A stretch of 64,000 nt of DNA, taken from contig JAPTVL010000055.1 in NCBI GenBank assembly GCA_028065725.1, positions 83,750 through 147,749 of the forward strand. Reading direction: 5' to 3'. Position 1 is the stretch's first letter, and each line of letters starts with the position of its first letter. The notes under the pieces are model-generated. The model did not search any database, was not told the origin of the DNA, and worked only from the letters and a program-made list of their open reading frames with translations. Source of the stretch: Betaproteobacteria bacterium. Its GTDB lineage: Bacteria; Pseudomonadota; Gammaproteobacteria; Burkholderiales; Rhodocyclaceae. The translations under genes and the position numbers were made by a program. This document shows positions 19,174 to 27,671 of the stretch, piece by piece.

Positions 19174-19212
19174 ACGGGCCGCCCGGAGCAATCCGGGCGG
19201 CCCGTTTGTTTT
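19174..19212 (+). terminator. Bidirectional terminator between rplS and folE2
   Basis: ACGGGCCGCCCGGA (19174-19187) pairs with TCCGGGCGGCCCGT (19192-19205) around a GCAA tetraloop, a perfect 14-bp stem. TTGTTTT follows. It lies 20 bp after rplS and can also serve folE2, which converges and ends at 19226. Confidence 0.9.
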
Positions 19213-19225
19213 GCGGCTCAGAGGC

Positions 19226-20032
19226 TCAGTAACGCTTCTTGTCGCACTCGATCAGCGCGTAGGCCGAGTGATTGTGGATGGATTCGAAGTTCTCGCTTTC
19301 GACCACGTAGGCATCGATGCGGACGTCGGCATTGAGCGCGCCGGCGACGTCGCGCACCAGATCCTCGACGAACTTCGGATTGTCGTAGGCCCGTTCCGTC
19401 ACGTATTTCTCGTCGGGGCGCTTGAGCAGGCCATAGAGCTCGCAGGAGGCCTGGGTTTCGGCCATGCGGACGATGTCCTCGATCCACACCAGCTGGTTGG
19501 TGGTGGCGCTGATCGTCACGTGGGAGCGCTGGTTGTGCGCGCCGCGATCGGAAATCTTCTTCGAGCAGGGGCAGAGGCTGGTGACCGGCACCACCACCTT
19601 GATGGTCTGCCGGTAGCGGCCGCCCTCGACGATCTCGCCGATGAAAGTCACTTCGTAATCCATCAGGCTCTTGACGCCCGACACCGGCGCGGTCTTGTTG
19701 ATGAAATACGGGAAATTCATTTCCAGATGGCCGGTCTCCGCCTCCAGACGGACCACCATCTCGCGCAGCATGGTCTCGAAACTCTCGACGGAAATCTCTT
19801 CCTCGTGCGAATTGAGAATCTCGACGAAGCGCGACATGTGGGTGCCCTTGAAGTTGTGCGGCAGCCCGACATACATGTTGAAGGTGGCGATGGTGTGACG
19901 CACGCCGCCGCTCTTGTCCAGCACCTTGAAGGGATGCCGGATGTCCTTGATGCCTACCTTGTTGATCGGCAGCTGGCGCGAATCCGCGCTGCTCTGGACG
20001 TCTGCTATGGGAGATTGCTGGGGTGGAGCCAT
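19226..20032 (-). CDS. folE2: GTP cyclohydrolase FolE2 (type IB)
   Basis: Metal-flexible enzyme that turns GTP into dihydroneopterin triphosphate for folate synthesis. The protein is 268 residues from ATG 20032, which has AGGA five nt upstream; an in-frame ATG at 20050 lacks a good site. COG1469 features are present: [49 protein letters not shown] (with the metal-binding Cys) and [11 protein letters not shown] at the end. It follows dxs in the same direction with 87 bp between, as in other betaproteobacteria. No folE1 is in this window. Confidence 0.94.
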   Translation of the reverse strand: MAPPQQSPIADVQSSADSRQLPINKVGIKDIRHPFKVLDKSGGVRHTIATFNMYVGLPHNFKGTHMSRFVEILNSHEEEISVESFETMLREMVVRLEAETGHLEMNFPYFINKTAPVSGVKSLMDYEVTFIGEIVEGGRYRQTIKVVVPVTSLCPCSKKISDRGAHNQRSHVTISATTNQLVWIEDIVRMAETQASCELYGLLKRPDEKYVTERAYDNPKFVEDLVRDVAGALNADVRIDAYVVESENFESIHNHSAYALIECDKKRY

Positions 20033-20119
20033 GGGATTCCTGCAGTTCATGGTGCGTGTGGGTTGGTGAGCAAAGTCGACGGTAGCACTATATCAGTATC
20101 CGACGAATTTACTCAACTA

Positions 20120-21976
20120 TTAAATTGCCGCGGCAAGCCGCGTCGTCACGCTGCGCACGATACCCGCATCGTCAAGGCCGACTTCCGCCAGCAGCAAGGC
20201 CGAGTCGCCATGGTCGATGAAGTGGTCCGGCAGGCCCAGCCGCAACAGGGGCGTGTGCAGCCCGGCCGCTTCCAGGGCGCGCGCAACCTCCGCTCCGGCG
20301 CCGCCGATCAAGGCGTTTTCCTCGATCGTGACCAGCAGTTCGTGGCCTGTGGCGAGCTGTTGTACCAGTTCGGTGTCCAGCGGCTTGACGAAACGCATGT
20401 TGGCGACCGTGGCGTCGAGCGATTCGGCTGCCTTCAGCGCCGGGGCCAGCATCGAACCGAACGCAAGAATGGCCACACGGCGGCCTTGGCGCCGCACTTC
20501 CCCCTTGCCCAAGGGCAGGGTACCAAGTCCGGGCTCCAGAGCGGCGCCGGGGCCGCTGCCGCGCGGATAGCGCACGGCACTCGGTCCCTCGATGGTCAGC
20601 GCAGTGGACAGCATCTTGCGGCATTCGTTTTCATCGCTCGGCGTCATCACCACCATGTTGGGGATGCAGCTCAGGTAGGACAGGTCGAAGGCCCCGTTGT
20701 GCGTCGCGCCGTCGGCGCCGACCAGGCCGCCGCGGTCGATGGCGAACACCACCGGCAGGTTCTGCAGGGCGATGTCGTGGATCAGCTGGTCGTAGGCACG
20801 CTGCAGGAAGGTCGAATAGATCGCCACCACCGGCTTCATGCCCTCGCAAGCCAGGCCGCCGGCAAAGGTCACCGCGTGCTGTTCAGCGATGCCGACGTCG
20901 AAGAAGCGCTGCGGAAATTCCTGGGCGAAACGCACCATGCCCGAGCCTTCGCGCATGGCCGGAGTGATGCCGATCACGCGCGGGTCGGCCTGGGCCTGGT
21001 CGCACAGCCAGTCGCCGAATATCTGGGTATAGGTCGGCCGGGCCGGTGCCTTGGCCTGCTCGATGCCGTTGGCGGCGTCGAACTTGCCGACGCCGTGATA
21101 GAGGATCGGGTCCGCCTCGGCCAGCTTGTAGCCCTGGCCCTTGCGCGTGACGACATGGAGGAACTGCGGTCCCTTCAGTTTGCGCAGGTTCTGCAGCGTC
21201 GGGATCAGTGCGTCGAGGTCGTGGCCGTCGATCGGGCCGATGTAGTTGAAGCCGAACTCCTCGAACAGGGTACCCGGCGAGATCATGCCCTTGACGTGCT
21301 CCTCGACGCGGTTGGCGAATTCGAGGGCATTCGGGATCACGGCCAGCATCTTCTCGCCGGCGCGGCGCGCGGCATTGAAGGTGCCGCCGGACAGCAGGCG
21401 CGCCAGGTACTTGTTGAGCGCGCCGACCGGCGGCGAGATCGACATGTCGTTGTCGTTGAGGATGACCAGCAGGTTGGCGTCGATCACGCCGGCGTTGTTG
21501 AGCGCTTCGAAAGCCTGGCCAGCCGACATCGCGCCGTCGCCGATGATTGCCACGACGCGCCGCTCCTCGCCCTTGTTGCGGGCGGCGACGGCCATGCCCA
21601 GCGCCGCCGAGATCGAGGTCGACGAATGGCCGACGCCGAAGGTGTCGTACTCGCTCTCGCTGCGGCGCGGAAAGCCTGAAACCCCGTCCTTCATGCGCAG
21701 GCGCTCCATGCCGGCACGCCTGCCGGTCAGTGCCTTGTGCGGATAGGTCTGGTGGCCCACGTCCCACACCAGGCGATCCTCGGGCGTGTCGAACACGTAG
21801 TGCAGCGCCACGGTCAGTTCGACGGTGCCGAGATTGGACGACAGATGTCCGCCGGTCTTGGAAACCGATTCGAGCAGGAAGGCCCGCAGTTCGTCGGCCA
21901 CCAAAGGCATCTGGTCGCGCTCCATGGCGCGCAGATCGGCCGGAGAATTGATTCGATCGAGCACGGGGTAGCTCAT
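20120..21976 (-). CDS. dxs: 1-deoxy-D-xylulose-5-phosphate synthase
   Basis: ThDP enzyme joining pyruvate and glyceraldehyde-3-phosphate, the first step of the MEP isoprenoid pathway; DXP also feeds thiamine and pyridoxal synthesis. The protein has 618 residues from ATG 21976. [14 protein letters not shown] and the ThDP motif [14 protein letters not shown] to LNDN are clear. The second half has [20 protein letters not shown] with the catalytic Glu, and a transketolase C-terminal domain. An open frame upstream to 22279 is antisense-like sequence within ispA. The start shares one base with the ispA stop (TGATG). Confidence 0.96.
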   Translation of the reverse strand: MSYPVLDRINSPADLRAMERDQMPLVADELRAFLLESVSKTGGHLSSNLGTVELTVALHYVFDTPEDRLVWDVGHQTYPHKALTGRRAGMERLRMKDGVSGFPRRSESEYDTFGVGHSSTSISAALGMAVAARNKGEERRVVAIIGDGAMSAGQAFEALNNAGVIDANLLVILNDNDMSISPPVGALNKYLARLLSGGTFNAARRAGEKMLAVIPNALEFANRVEEHVKGMISPGTLFEEFGFNYIGPIDGHDLDALIPTLQNLRKLKGPQFLHVVTRKGQGYKLAEADPILYHGVGKFDAANGIEQAKAPARPTYTQIFGDWLCDQAQADPRVIGITPAMREGSGMVRFAQEFPQRFFDVGIAEQHAVTFAGGLACEGMKPVVAIYSTFLQRAYDQLIHDIALQNLPVVFAIDRGGLVGADGATHNGAFDLSYLSCIPNMVVMTPSDENECRKMLSTALTIEGPSAVRYPRGSGPGAALEPGLGTLPLGKGEVRRQGRRVAILAFGSMLAPALKAAESLDATVANMRFVKPLDTELVQQLATGHELLVTIEENALIGGAGAEVARALEAAGLHTPLLRLGLPDHFIDHGDSALLLAEVGLDDAGIVRSVTTRLAAAI

Positions 21977-22860
21977 CAGAAAGTCCGCTCGACGATGAAG
22001 TCGGCAAGTTCGTGCAGACGCAGGGCGGATGCACCGAAGGGCGCCAGCACGTCGTGCGCGTCCTGTCTCAATTTGCTTGCCATGGCTTTCGCTTCTCTCG
22101 CGCCGAGGATGTTGACATAGGTTGGTTTGTTCTGTGCTGCGTCCTTGCCGGCCGTCTTGCCCAGCGTGGCGGTGCTGGCTTCGGCATCGAGGATATCGTC
22201 GACCACCTGGAACAGCAGTCCGATCCGGTTGGCGTAGTGTCCCAGATGCTCCAGGGCATCCGGCGCCGCTTCGCCGCAATGGGCGCCGAGCAGTACCGCG
22301 GAACGGATCAGCGCGCCGGTTTTGTGGATGTGCATGAACTCGAGTTCGCCGATGTCCAGTTGCTGGCCGACCGCGGCGAGGTCGATGGCCTGGCCGCCGG
22401 CCATCCCGCGCGATCCGGAGGCGCAGGCCAGCAGATGCAGCATGTCGAGCTGCCGCGCCGCCGCGATGCCGGGCAACCGGTTCGACAGCATCTGGAAGGC
22501 CAGGGTTTGCAGCGCATCGCCGACCAGCAGCGCAGTCGCTTCGTCATACTGGACATGGCAACTGGGCTTGCCGCGGCGCAAAGCGTCGTCGTCCATGCAG
22601 GGCAGGTCGTCGTGCACCAGGGAATAGGCATGGATCAGTTCGACGGCAATGGCGGGCGCATCGAGCACGCTGCGGTCGACATTGAAGATCGAGCCCGCGG
22701 CATGGCACAGCAGCGGGCGCACGCGCTTGCCGCCTCCCAGCACGGCATAGCGCATGGCCTCGTGGAGGTTTGCGGGCGCAAGCGTGGGGGCGGGCAGGGC
22801 GGCTTCCAGGGCCGATTCGGTGCGTTGCTGGATGCCGGACATCCAGGTCGAAAAATCCAT
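21976..22860 (-). CDS. ispA: Farnesyl diphosphate synthase (geranyltranstransferase)
   Basis: Short-chain trans-prenyltransferase that builds FPP from IPP and DMAPP, 294 residues. The first Asp-rich motif is DDLPCMDDD with the following LRRGKPSCH, and the second is [21 protein letters not shown] near residue 43 binds IPP. The two residues between the Asp pairs (DDLPCMDD) mark the bacterial FPP synthase type. It stands between xseB and dxs, the conserved order. Confidence 0.95.
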   Translation of the reverse strand: MDFSTWMSGIQQRTESALEAALPAPTLAPANLHEAMRYAVLGGGKRVRPLLCHAAGSIFNVDRSVLDAPAIAVELIHAYSLVHDDLPCMDDDALRRGKPSCHVQYDEATALLVGDALQTLAFQMLSNRLPGIAAARQLDMLHLLACASGSRGMAGGQAIDLAAVGQQLDIGELEFMHIHKTGALIRSAVLLGAHCGEAAPDALEHLGHYANRIGLLFQVVDDILDAEASTATLGKTAGKDAAQNKPTYVNILGAREAKAMASKLRQDAHDVLAPFGASALRLHELADFIVERTF

Positions 22861-22867
22861 CAGTGGT

Positions 22868-23143
22868 TCAGCTTTCCTGTTTGCCGTCAGTCTCTGGATT
22901 GAAGTCGCGCAATCCGTTCGCGTCCAGGACGCGTATCTTTTGCTCCGCTGCGGTCAGCGTGTCCTGACACTGGCGCAACAGCGCCATGCCCCGCTTGTAC
23001 GCGTCCAGCGCCTCCTGCAGCGGCATTTGACCGGCCTCCATCGCAGCGACAATGGCCTCCAGTTCAGTGAGGGCGCTTTCAAACGACGGGGTCGAGGCGC
23101 TTGCTGAATCGGTGTGCGGAGCGGTGTTTGGGAGTATGGCCAT
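22868..23143 (-). CDS. xseB: Exodeoxyribonuclease VII small subunit
   Basis: XseB (91 residues from ATG 23143) binds many-fold to XseA to form exonuclease VII. The conserved core is FESALTELEAIVAAMEAGQM followed by LQEALDAYKRGMALLRQCQ, the two-helix hairpin of the family. The N-terminal 20 residues are a variable Thr/Ser/Ala tail. The frame stays open upstream to 23329, but no start there is supported. First gene of xseB-ispA-dxs, 7 bp before ispA. Confidence 0.92.
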   Translation of the reverse strand: MAILPNTAPHTDSASASTPSFESALTELEAIVAAMEAGQMPLQEALDAYKRGMALLRQCQDTLTAAEQKIRVLDANGLRDFNPETDGKQES

Positions 23144-23191
23144 GGATGAAGCCTTGGCCGAAAACGGTGACCAGCGGCGTGGAAAACCATA

Positions 23192-23233
23192 AAAATAGCC
23201 TAAGGTGCGCCCTCTGGTCAAATTGGCTACAAT
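23192..23233. promoter_or_regulatory. Divergent promoter region, xseB operon and Rieske oxygenase
   Basis: On the minus strand TTGACC (23221-23216) and TATTTT (23197-23192), 18 bp apart, could drive xseB-ispA-dxs. On the plus strand TACAAT (23228-23233) is a -10 candidate for the oxygenase gene, without a clear -35. The two overlap, so they may compete. Confidence 0.35.
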
Positions 23234-23327
23234 CACGCGGCCAGTTTTACACCGCAGATCGTCTCTCCTGACGGTAGCTTCCGTCCGTTTCCGGTTTCCG
23301 GGTAAACCCTCTTGGAGGTTGGGAATC

Positions 23328-24428
23328 ATGTCCGAAGTTGGCTCGCGAGCGCTCCTCTCACCGGGGGCTTCGCAGTTTCCGGTTGCGTGGTATTTCGACG
23401 AAAAGCTTTTCGATCAGGAGAAAAAGCTGATCTTCGATGCCGGCCCGGGCTATGTCGGCCACGAGTTGATGATTCCCGAAGTGCATGACTATCGTTCCGA
23501 GGAATGGAACGACCACGCGCGGATGCTGGTGCACCAGCCCGACGGCTGCTACGAGATGTCCAACGTCTGCCGCCATCGCCAGGCCATCATGCTGCAGGGC
23601 GCCGGCAATGCGAAGAACATCGTCTGCCCGATCCATCGCTGGACCTACGACAGCGGCGGCGAACTGATCGGCGCGCCGCATTTTCCGGCGAATCCCTGTC
23701 TCAACCTGGCCAAGCAGAAGCTGGAAAACTGGCAGGGACTGCTGTTCAAGGGACCGCGCTCGGCCAATGCCGACCTGGCCGGCATGAAAGTCGGCAGCGA
23801 GCTCAAGTTCGACGGCTACAAGCTCGACCACGTCGAACTGCACCAGTGCAACTACAACTGGAAGACCTTCATCGAGGTGTATCTCGAGGACTATCACGTC
23901 GTGCCCTACCACCCGGGACTCGGCGGCTTCGTTACCTGCGACGACCTGAGCTGGCAGTTCGGCGACTGGTATTCGGTGCAGCGGGTCGGCGTCACCTCGC
24001 TGGCCAAGCCCGGCTCGGCCGCCTACCAGCGCTGGCACAAGGCGGTGCTCGACTACTACAACGGCGAATTGCCGAGGCACGGCGCGATCTGGCTCACCTA
24101 CTATCCGAACATCATGGTCGAGTGGTATCCGCATGTGCTGGTGGTATCGACCCTGATTCCACAGGACGTGGACCGGACCCTGAACGTGGTCGAGTTCTAC
24201 TATCCCGAGGACATCGCTCTGTTCGAGCCGGAATTCATCAAGGCCGAGCAGGCCGCCTACATGGAGACGGCGATCGAGGACGACGATATCGGCGAGCGCA
24301 TGGACCGCGGTCGCCGCGCGCTGCTCAAGCAGGGCCGCAGCGAAGTCGGCCCCTACCAGTCGCCGATGGAAGACGGCATGCAGCACTTCCATGAGTTCTA
24401 TCGGCGCATCATGGCCGGTTGCATCTGA
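23328..24428 (+). CDS. Rieske non-haem iron oxygenase, alpha-subunit type
   Basis: A 366-residue oxygenase component. The Rieske [2Fe-2S] centre is Cys81-x-His83 and Cys100-x2-His103 (CRH and CPIH). The C-terminal catalytic domain contains ED-Y-H190-VVPY-H195, which fits the HX4H part of the mononuclear iron site, within the signature NYNWKTFIEVYLEDYHVVPY. GGAGG stands 9 nt before ATG 23328. No reductase or small subunit lies nearby, so electrons must come from elsewhere. The substrate is unknown. The family is typical of ring-hydroxylating enzymes, but a housekeeping role is possible because of its place beside xseB. Confidence 0.88.
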   Translation: MSEVGSRALLSPGASQFPVAWYFDEKLFDQEKKLIFDAGPGYVGHELMIPEVHDYRSEEWNDHARMLVHQPDGCYEMSNVCRHRQAIMLQGAGNAKNIVCPIHRWTYDSGGELIGAPHFPANPCLNLAKQKLENWQGLLFKGPRSANADLAGMKVGSELKFDGYKLDHVELHQCNYNWKTFIEVYLEDYHVVPYHPGLGGFVTCDDLSWQFGDWYSVQRVGVTSLAKPGSAAYQRWHKAVLDYYNGELPRHGAIWLTYYPNIMVEWYPHVLVVSTLIPQDVDRTLNVVEFYYPEDIALFEPEFIKAEQAAYMETAIEDDDIGERMDRGRRALLKQGRSEVGPYQSPMEDGMQHFHEFYRRIMAGCI

Positions 24429-24480
24429 TCGAGGAAAGCCGACGCAGACGCCGGCAAGCGCTGGCACCCGTTCCATTCGT

Positions 24481-25344
24481 ATGCAATCTCTCTGGATGAT
24501 CGCGGCCAGCCTGCTGTTCGCCGGCATGGGCGTCTGCGTCAAGCTCGGCGCGGCGCAGTTCGCGGCCGCTGAACTGGTGTTCTGGCGCGGCTTCATCGCC
24601 ACCCTGATCATCGGTTCCTTCATCCTGCTGCGCCGGCTGCCGCTGGCCACGCCGCATGCGCGGACCCACGTGGTGCGCGGCTTGTCTGGATTCGTCTCGC
24701 TGGTGATGTACTTCTACGCAATCAGCATGATTCCGCTGGCGGCCGCGGTGACGCTGAACTACACGTCGCCGCTGTTCCTGGTGCTGCTGCTGATGCTCTG
24801 GCTCAGGGAGCCGGTGCGCCGCGGGTTTTATGGAATCCTTGGCGCGGGCTTCGTCGGCGTGATCCTGCTGCTGCAGCCGACGCTGGCGCGCGACCAGTGG
24901 CTGGGTGCCGTGTTCGGCCTCGGCTCCGGAATCATTTCCAGCATCGCCTATTTCAACGTGCGGCGTTTGGGTGAACTGGGCGAGCCGGAGTGGCGCACGG
25001 TGTTCTACTTTTCCGCGATGTCGGCGCTCGGCGGCCTGCCCTGGCTGCTGCTGGTCAATCCCTTCCATGCCATCGACCTGCGCGGCTGGCTGCTGCTGCT
25101 CGGCGTCGGCGGCTTCGGCGCGCTGGCGCAGCTGTGCATGACGGCTGCCTACAAGCGCGGCAAGACCCTGGTCTCGGCCAGCCTCGCCTACAGCACCGTG
25201 GTGTTTTCCAGCACCTTCGGCATGCTGCTGTGGGATGAAAGTCTGCCCTGGTCGGGCTGGCTGGGAGTGGCCCTGATCATTGCCAGCGGCGTGCTGGCCA
25301 CGGCGCTGTCGCGGCGCACCGACACCGCGGCTGTCACCGACTGA
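24481..25344 (+). CDS. DMT superfamily permease (EamA type)
   Basis: A 287-residue membrane protein with ten predicted helices in two EamA repeats (about residues 5-130 and 145-280). Features include LFAGMGVCVKLGAAQFAAAE in the first helix pair, FWRGFIATLII, and LNYTSPLFLVLL, a typical substrate-site segment of the RhaT/EamA family. The second repeat ends GWLGVALIIASGVLA. It probably exports or imports a small metabolite; the substrate cannot be told. The ATG at 24481 follows the oxygenase gene by 52 bp, so the two may be cotranscribed. Confidence 0.85.
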   Translation: MQSLWMIAASLLFAGMGVCVKLGAAQFAAAELVFWRGFIATLIIGSFILLRRLPLATPHARTHVVRGLSGFVSLVMYFYAISMIPLAAAVTLNYTSPLFLVLLLMLWLREPVRRGFYGILGAGFVGVILLLQPTLARDQWLGAVFGLGSGIISSIAYFNVRRLGELGEPEWRTVFYFSAMSALGGLPWLLLVNPFHAIDLRGWLLLLGVGGFGALAQLCMTAAYKRGKTLVSASLAYSTVVFSSTFGMLLWDESLPWSGWLGVALIIASGVLATALSRRTDTAAVTD

Positions 25345-25354
25345 AAGACAGGCG

Positions 25355-25522
25355 TCAGCCGGTGATCTTGCGCCTGACGGCGCGGGTCACCATGCGCAGG
25401 CGCTGGGCCAGCGGAAAGCGCCTGAAATTGATCTTGACGGCGCCGGTGGTGAAGGCAGTGCGCTTCGAGTAGTCCATCACCAGGTCGACGATCATCCCGC
25501 AAGGCCAACGCCAGCGGGACAT
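25355..25522 (-). CDS. Small hypothetical protein (55 codons) or gene remnant
   Basis: Minus-strand frame from ATG 25522 to TGA 25355, too short for most gene callers. The product opens MSRWRWPCGMIVDLVMDYSK and is strongly basic at the end (RLRMVTRAVRRKITG). An inner ATG at 25495 gives 46 residues. The protein-like composition and basic amphipathic tail suggest a real small protein, or the C-terminal relic of a larger gene. No family recognised and no clear ribosome site. Confidence 0.3.
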   Translation of the reverse strand: MSRWRWPCGMIVDLVMDYSKRTAFTTGAVKINFRRFPLAQRLRMVTRAVRRKITG

Positions 25523-25572
25523 GGCCAATCGCCATGGAACCGGCTAAGCTGTTTCTCTCAAAGGAGTGCTTG

Positions 25573-26256
25573 ATGCATATTCGACGTTTGCTGCTACTGG
25601 GCCTGGTGCTGGCCCAGCCATGGGGCTCGGCGCAAGCCGCCGAGCCGGTGCCGCCCCTTACGCTGGACGAGGCTCGCATCCAGCGCAGCAAGGCCAGGAC
25701 CATGAAGGACGAGGCGGAAAAGACCTTTGCGCAGGACAAGGCCGCCTGCAGCGCCAAGGCGATCGCCATCGGTTGCCTGAGTTCGGCCAGGGAACGGCGC
25801 GCCGCAGCGCTGCAACAGGCCGATGCCCTCGATCGCGCGGGGCGCAACCGCGAACGCGAAGTGCGCCGGGCCGAGCTCGAGGCCAAGGCCGCCAAGCGCG
25901 CGGCCGAGGCGGCCCGGCAACAGGAGGATGTCGCGCAATTCCGCGAGAAGCAGGCCCAGCGGGCCGCCGAGCGCGAGCGCCTGAAGGCCGAGCATGCGAG
26001 CCAGCTTGAAGCCCGTCGCAGCAAGGCGGCCGCGGAGCGCGAAGCCAGGCAGCGCAGGCAGGAAGAAATTCGCCAGGAAGACGCCAGGCGCGCGGCGGAG
26101 GCGCCGGCGAACGCCAAAAAGCGCGCCGAACGCGAGCGAGCGCATGCCGAGAAGGTCAGGAAAATCGACGAAAGGGCGCGGCAATATGCCGATCTCCTGA
26201 AGCGCCGCGAGGCCGAACAGGCGGCAAGGCGATCGGCCGCAGCAGCAGCCAGGTGA
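25573..26256 (+). CDS. Exported Ala/Arg/Glu-rich coiled-coil protein
   Basis: A 227-residue protein with a signal peptide (MHIRRLLLLGLVLAQPWGSA). The mature part begins with a conserved-looking segment holding two Cys (DKAACSAKAIAIGCLSSARE, residues about 57-76), which could form a disulfide in the periplasm. From residue 80 to the end it is one long highly charged helix or coiled coil of Ala, Arg, Glu and Gln. AAGGAG stands 7 nt before ATG 25573. Function is unknown; such proteins may act as spacers or chaperones in the envelope. It precedes the LysR gene by 16 bp. Confidence 0.7.
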   Translation: MHIRRLLLLGLVLAQPWGSAQAAEPVPPLTLDEARIQRSKARTMKDEAEKTFAQDKAACSAKAIAIGCLSSARERRAAALQQADALDRAGRNREREVRRAELEAKAAKRAAEAARQQEDVAQFREKQAQRAAERERLKAEHASQLEARRSKAAAEREARQRRQEEIRQEDARRAAEAPANAKKRAERERAHAEKVRKIDERARQYADLLKRREAEQAARRSAAAAAR

Positions 26257-26272
26257 AGACGGGCCGCGGCGC

Positions 26273-27175
26273 ATGATCTCGCGCAAATACCTCTACCTGA
26301 TTGCCCTGGCGCGCGAGAAGCATTTCGGCCGCGCCGCCGCGGCTTGCCACGTTTCGCCGTCCACCCTCTCGGCGGCGATCCGCGACCTCGAAACCGAACT
26401 CGGCGTCGCTGTGGTCGAGCGCGGCAAGCAGTTCGCCGGGCTGACGCCGGAGGGGCGCAGCGTGGTCGAGTATGCCCAGCGCATGGCCGCCAGCGCCGAA
26501 GGCCTCAAGCAGGAACTGGCGACGCTGCGCGACGGCCTCACCGGCCGCCTGCGCCTGGGCGTGATCCCCACCGCCCTGACCGTGGTCGCGGCGCTGACCG
26601 CGTCGTTTGCGCGGCGCCATGCGCATGTCACGGCCGAGGTGCTGTCGCTGGCCACCGACGAAATCCTGGCGCGCCTGCGCCGTTTCGAGCTCGATGCCGG
26701 CATCGTCTATGTCGAATCGGCGCAAGTCGCCGGCTTCGACGTCGTGCCCATCTGGCGCGAGCGCCATGTGCTGCTGACCGGCGCCAACGGCCGCTTTGCC
26801 GGGCGCGAGTCGGTGCGCTGGGCCGAGGCGGCGACGGTGCCGCTGTGTCTGCTGACGCCGGACATGCAGAACCGCAAGACCATCGATGCCGTCTTCGCAG
26901 GAGTCGGCGCTGGCGTGGCGCCGATGCTGGAAACCAATTCCATCGTCAGCATCCTCGCCCACGTCGGTTCCGGCCACTGGTCGTCGATCGTGCCGCGCAG
27001 CGTGCTGGAACAGGTCGGCACGCCGCCCGGGGTGATCGCCATCGAGCTGGTCGAACCATCCGTCGATTGGGCCACGGGCCTGGTCACCCTGGCACGCGAA
27101 CCGCAGCCGCCGATGGTGGCCTCCTTGGTCGCCGAAGCGCGGGCCCTGGCCGAGACCTTCGACAAAACCGCATAG
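26273..27175 (+). CDS. LysR-type regulator of the formate dehydrogenase operon
   Basis: A 300-residue LysR protein. The N-terminal winged helix-turn-helix covers about residues 1-60 (YLIALAREKHFGRAAAACHV, then SPSTLSAAIRDLE), and the effector domain spans about 90-295. It lies 52 bp upstream of fdsG in the same direction. A LysR gene in this place is usual for fds operons of Burkholderiales, where it is called fdsR; regulation by formate is inferred from that context. Around codon 210 (AGVGAGVAP) the DNA contains a 15-bp match to the dispersed AGTCGGCGCTGGCG element. Confidence 0.88.
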   Translation: MISRKYLYLIALAREKHFGRAAAACHVSPSTLSAAIRDLETELGVAVVERGKQFAGLTPEGRSVVEYAQRMAASAEGLKQELATLRDGLTGRLRLGVIPTALTVVAALTASFARRHAHVTAEVLSLATDEILARLRRFELDAGIVYVESAQVAGFDVVPIWRERHVLLTGANGRFAGRESVRWAEAATVPLCLLTPDMQNRKTIDAVFAGVGAGVAPMLETNSIVSILAHVGSGHWSSIVPRSVLEQVGTPPGVIAIELVEPSVDWATGLVTLAREPQPPMVASLVAEARALAETFDKTA

Positions 27176-27227
27176 GCCTTCGCTTTTTCCCGCTTTCGCT
27201 TTCGCCGCGGGCGGGGTACAAAGCGGC

Positions 27228-27671
27228 ATGGAAAACCTTGCCATCGTCGCCCGCATCATCGAGCGGCAGCGCGAACTGCCCGGTGCGTTGCTGCCGATCC
27301 TGCACGAGATCCAGGACGCGCTGGGCCACATCCCGCCCGAGGCCGTGCCGCCGATCGCGACGGCGCTGAACCTGTCGCGCGCCGAAGTCCATGGCGTGAT
27401 CAGCTATTACGCCCACTTCCGCCAGACGCCGCCGGGCCGCCACGTGATCCGCGTCTGCTGCGCCGAGGCCTGCCAGGCGGTCGGCGGCGAAGCCTTGGCC
27501 GAGCATGCGCGCTCGCGCCTGGCCGGCAGCGAGGTGACGCTGGAACCCGTGTATTGCCTGGGGCTTTGCGCCTGCGGTCCCTCCGTGCAGGTGGATGAGA
27601 CGACGCTGCACGCGCAGGTCACGCCCGAAAAATTCGATGCGCTGATCGCCGCCCTGGAGGCCGCGTCATGA
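27228..27671 (+). CDS. fdsG: NAD-dependent formate dehydrogenase, gamma subunit
   Basis: A 147-residue NuoE-like subunit with a thioredoxin fold and one [2Fe-2S] cluster. The cluster ligands appear as CCAEACQAVGG and CLGLCACGP (C-x4-C and C-x3-C). The N-terminal helical bundle has LLPILHEIQDALGHIPPEAV, typical of NuoE. It takes part in electron flow from the FdsA active site to FMN in FdsB. Its stop overlaps the fdsB start by 4 bp. Confidence 0.93.
   Translation: MENLAIVARIIERQRELPGALLPILHEIQDALGHIPPEAVPPIATALNLSRAEVHGVISYYAHFRQTPPGRHVIRVCCAEACQAVGGEALAEHARSRLAGSEVTLEPVYCLGLCACGPSVQVDETTLHAQVTPEKFDALIAALEAAS

Noticed and set aside
20701..20712. GTCGGCGCCGAC palindrome in dxs as a further element copy
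   Set aside because: Only the 12-bp centre matches and it encodes the conserved [11 protein letters not shown] of Dxs, so protein constraint explains it.
19211..21679. An 822-codon plus-strand open frame
   Set aside because: It is antisense to folE2 and dxs, both with full signatures; its product is His/Val/Gly-rich noise typical of the complementary strand of GC-rich genes.
21977..22279. N-terminal extension of Dxs to 719 residues
   Set aside because: The extra text is an off-frame reading of ispA; Dxs homologues start at [14 protein letters not shown] positions.
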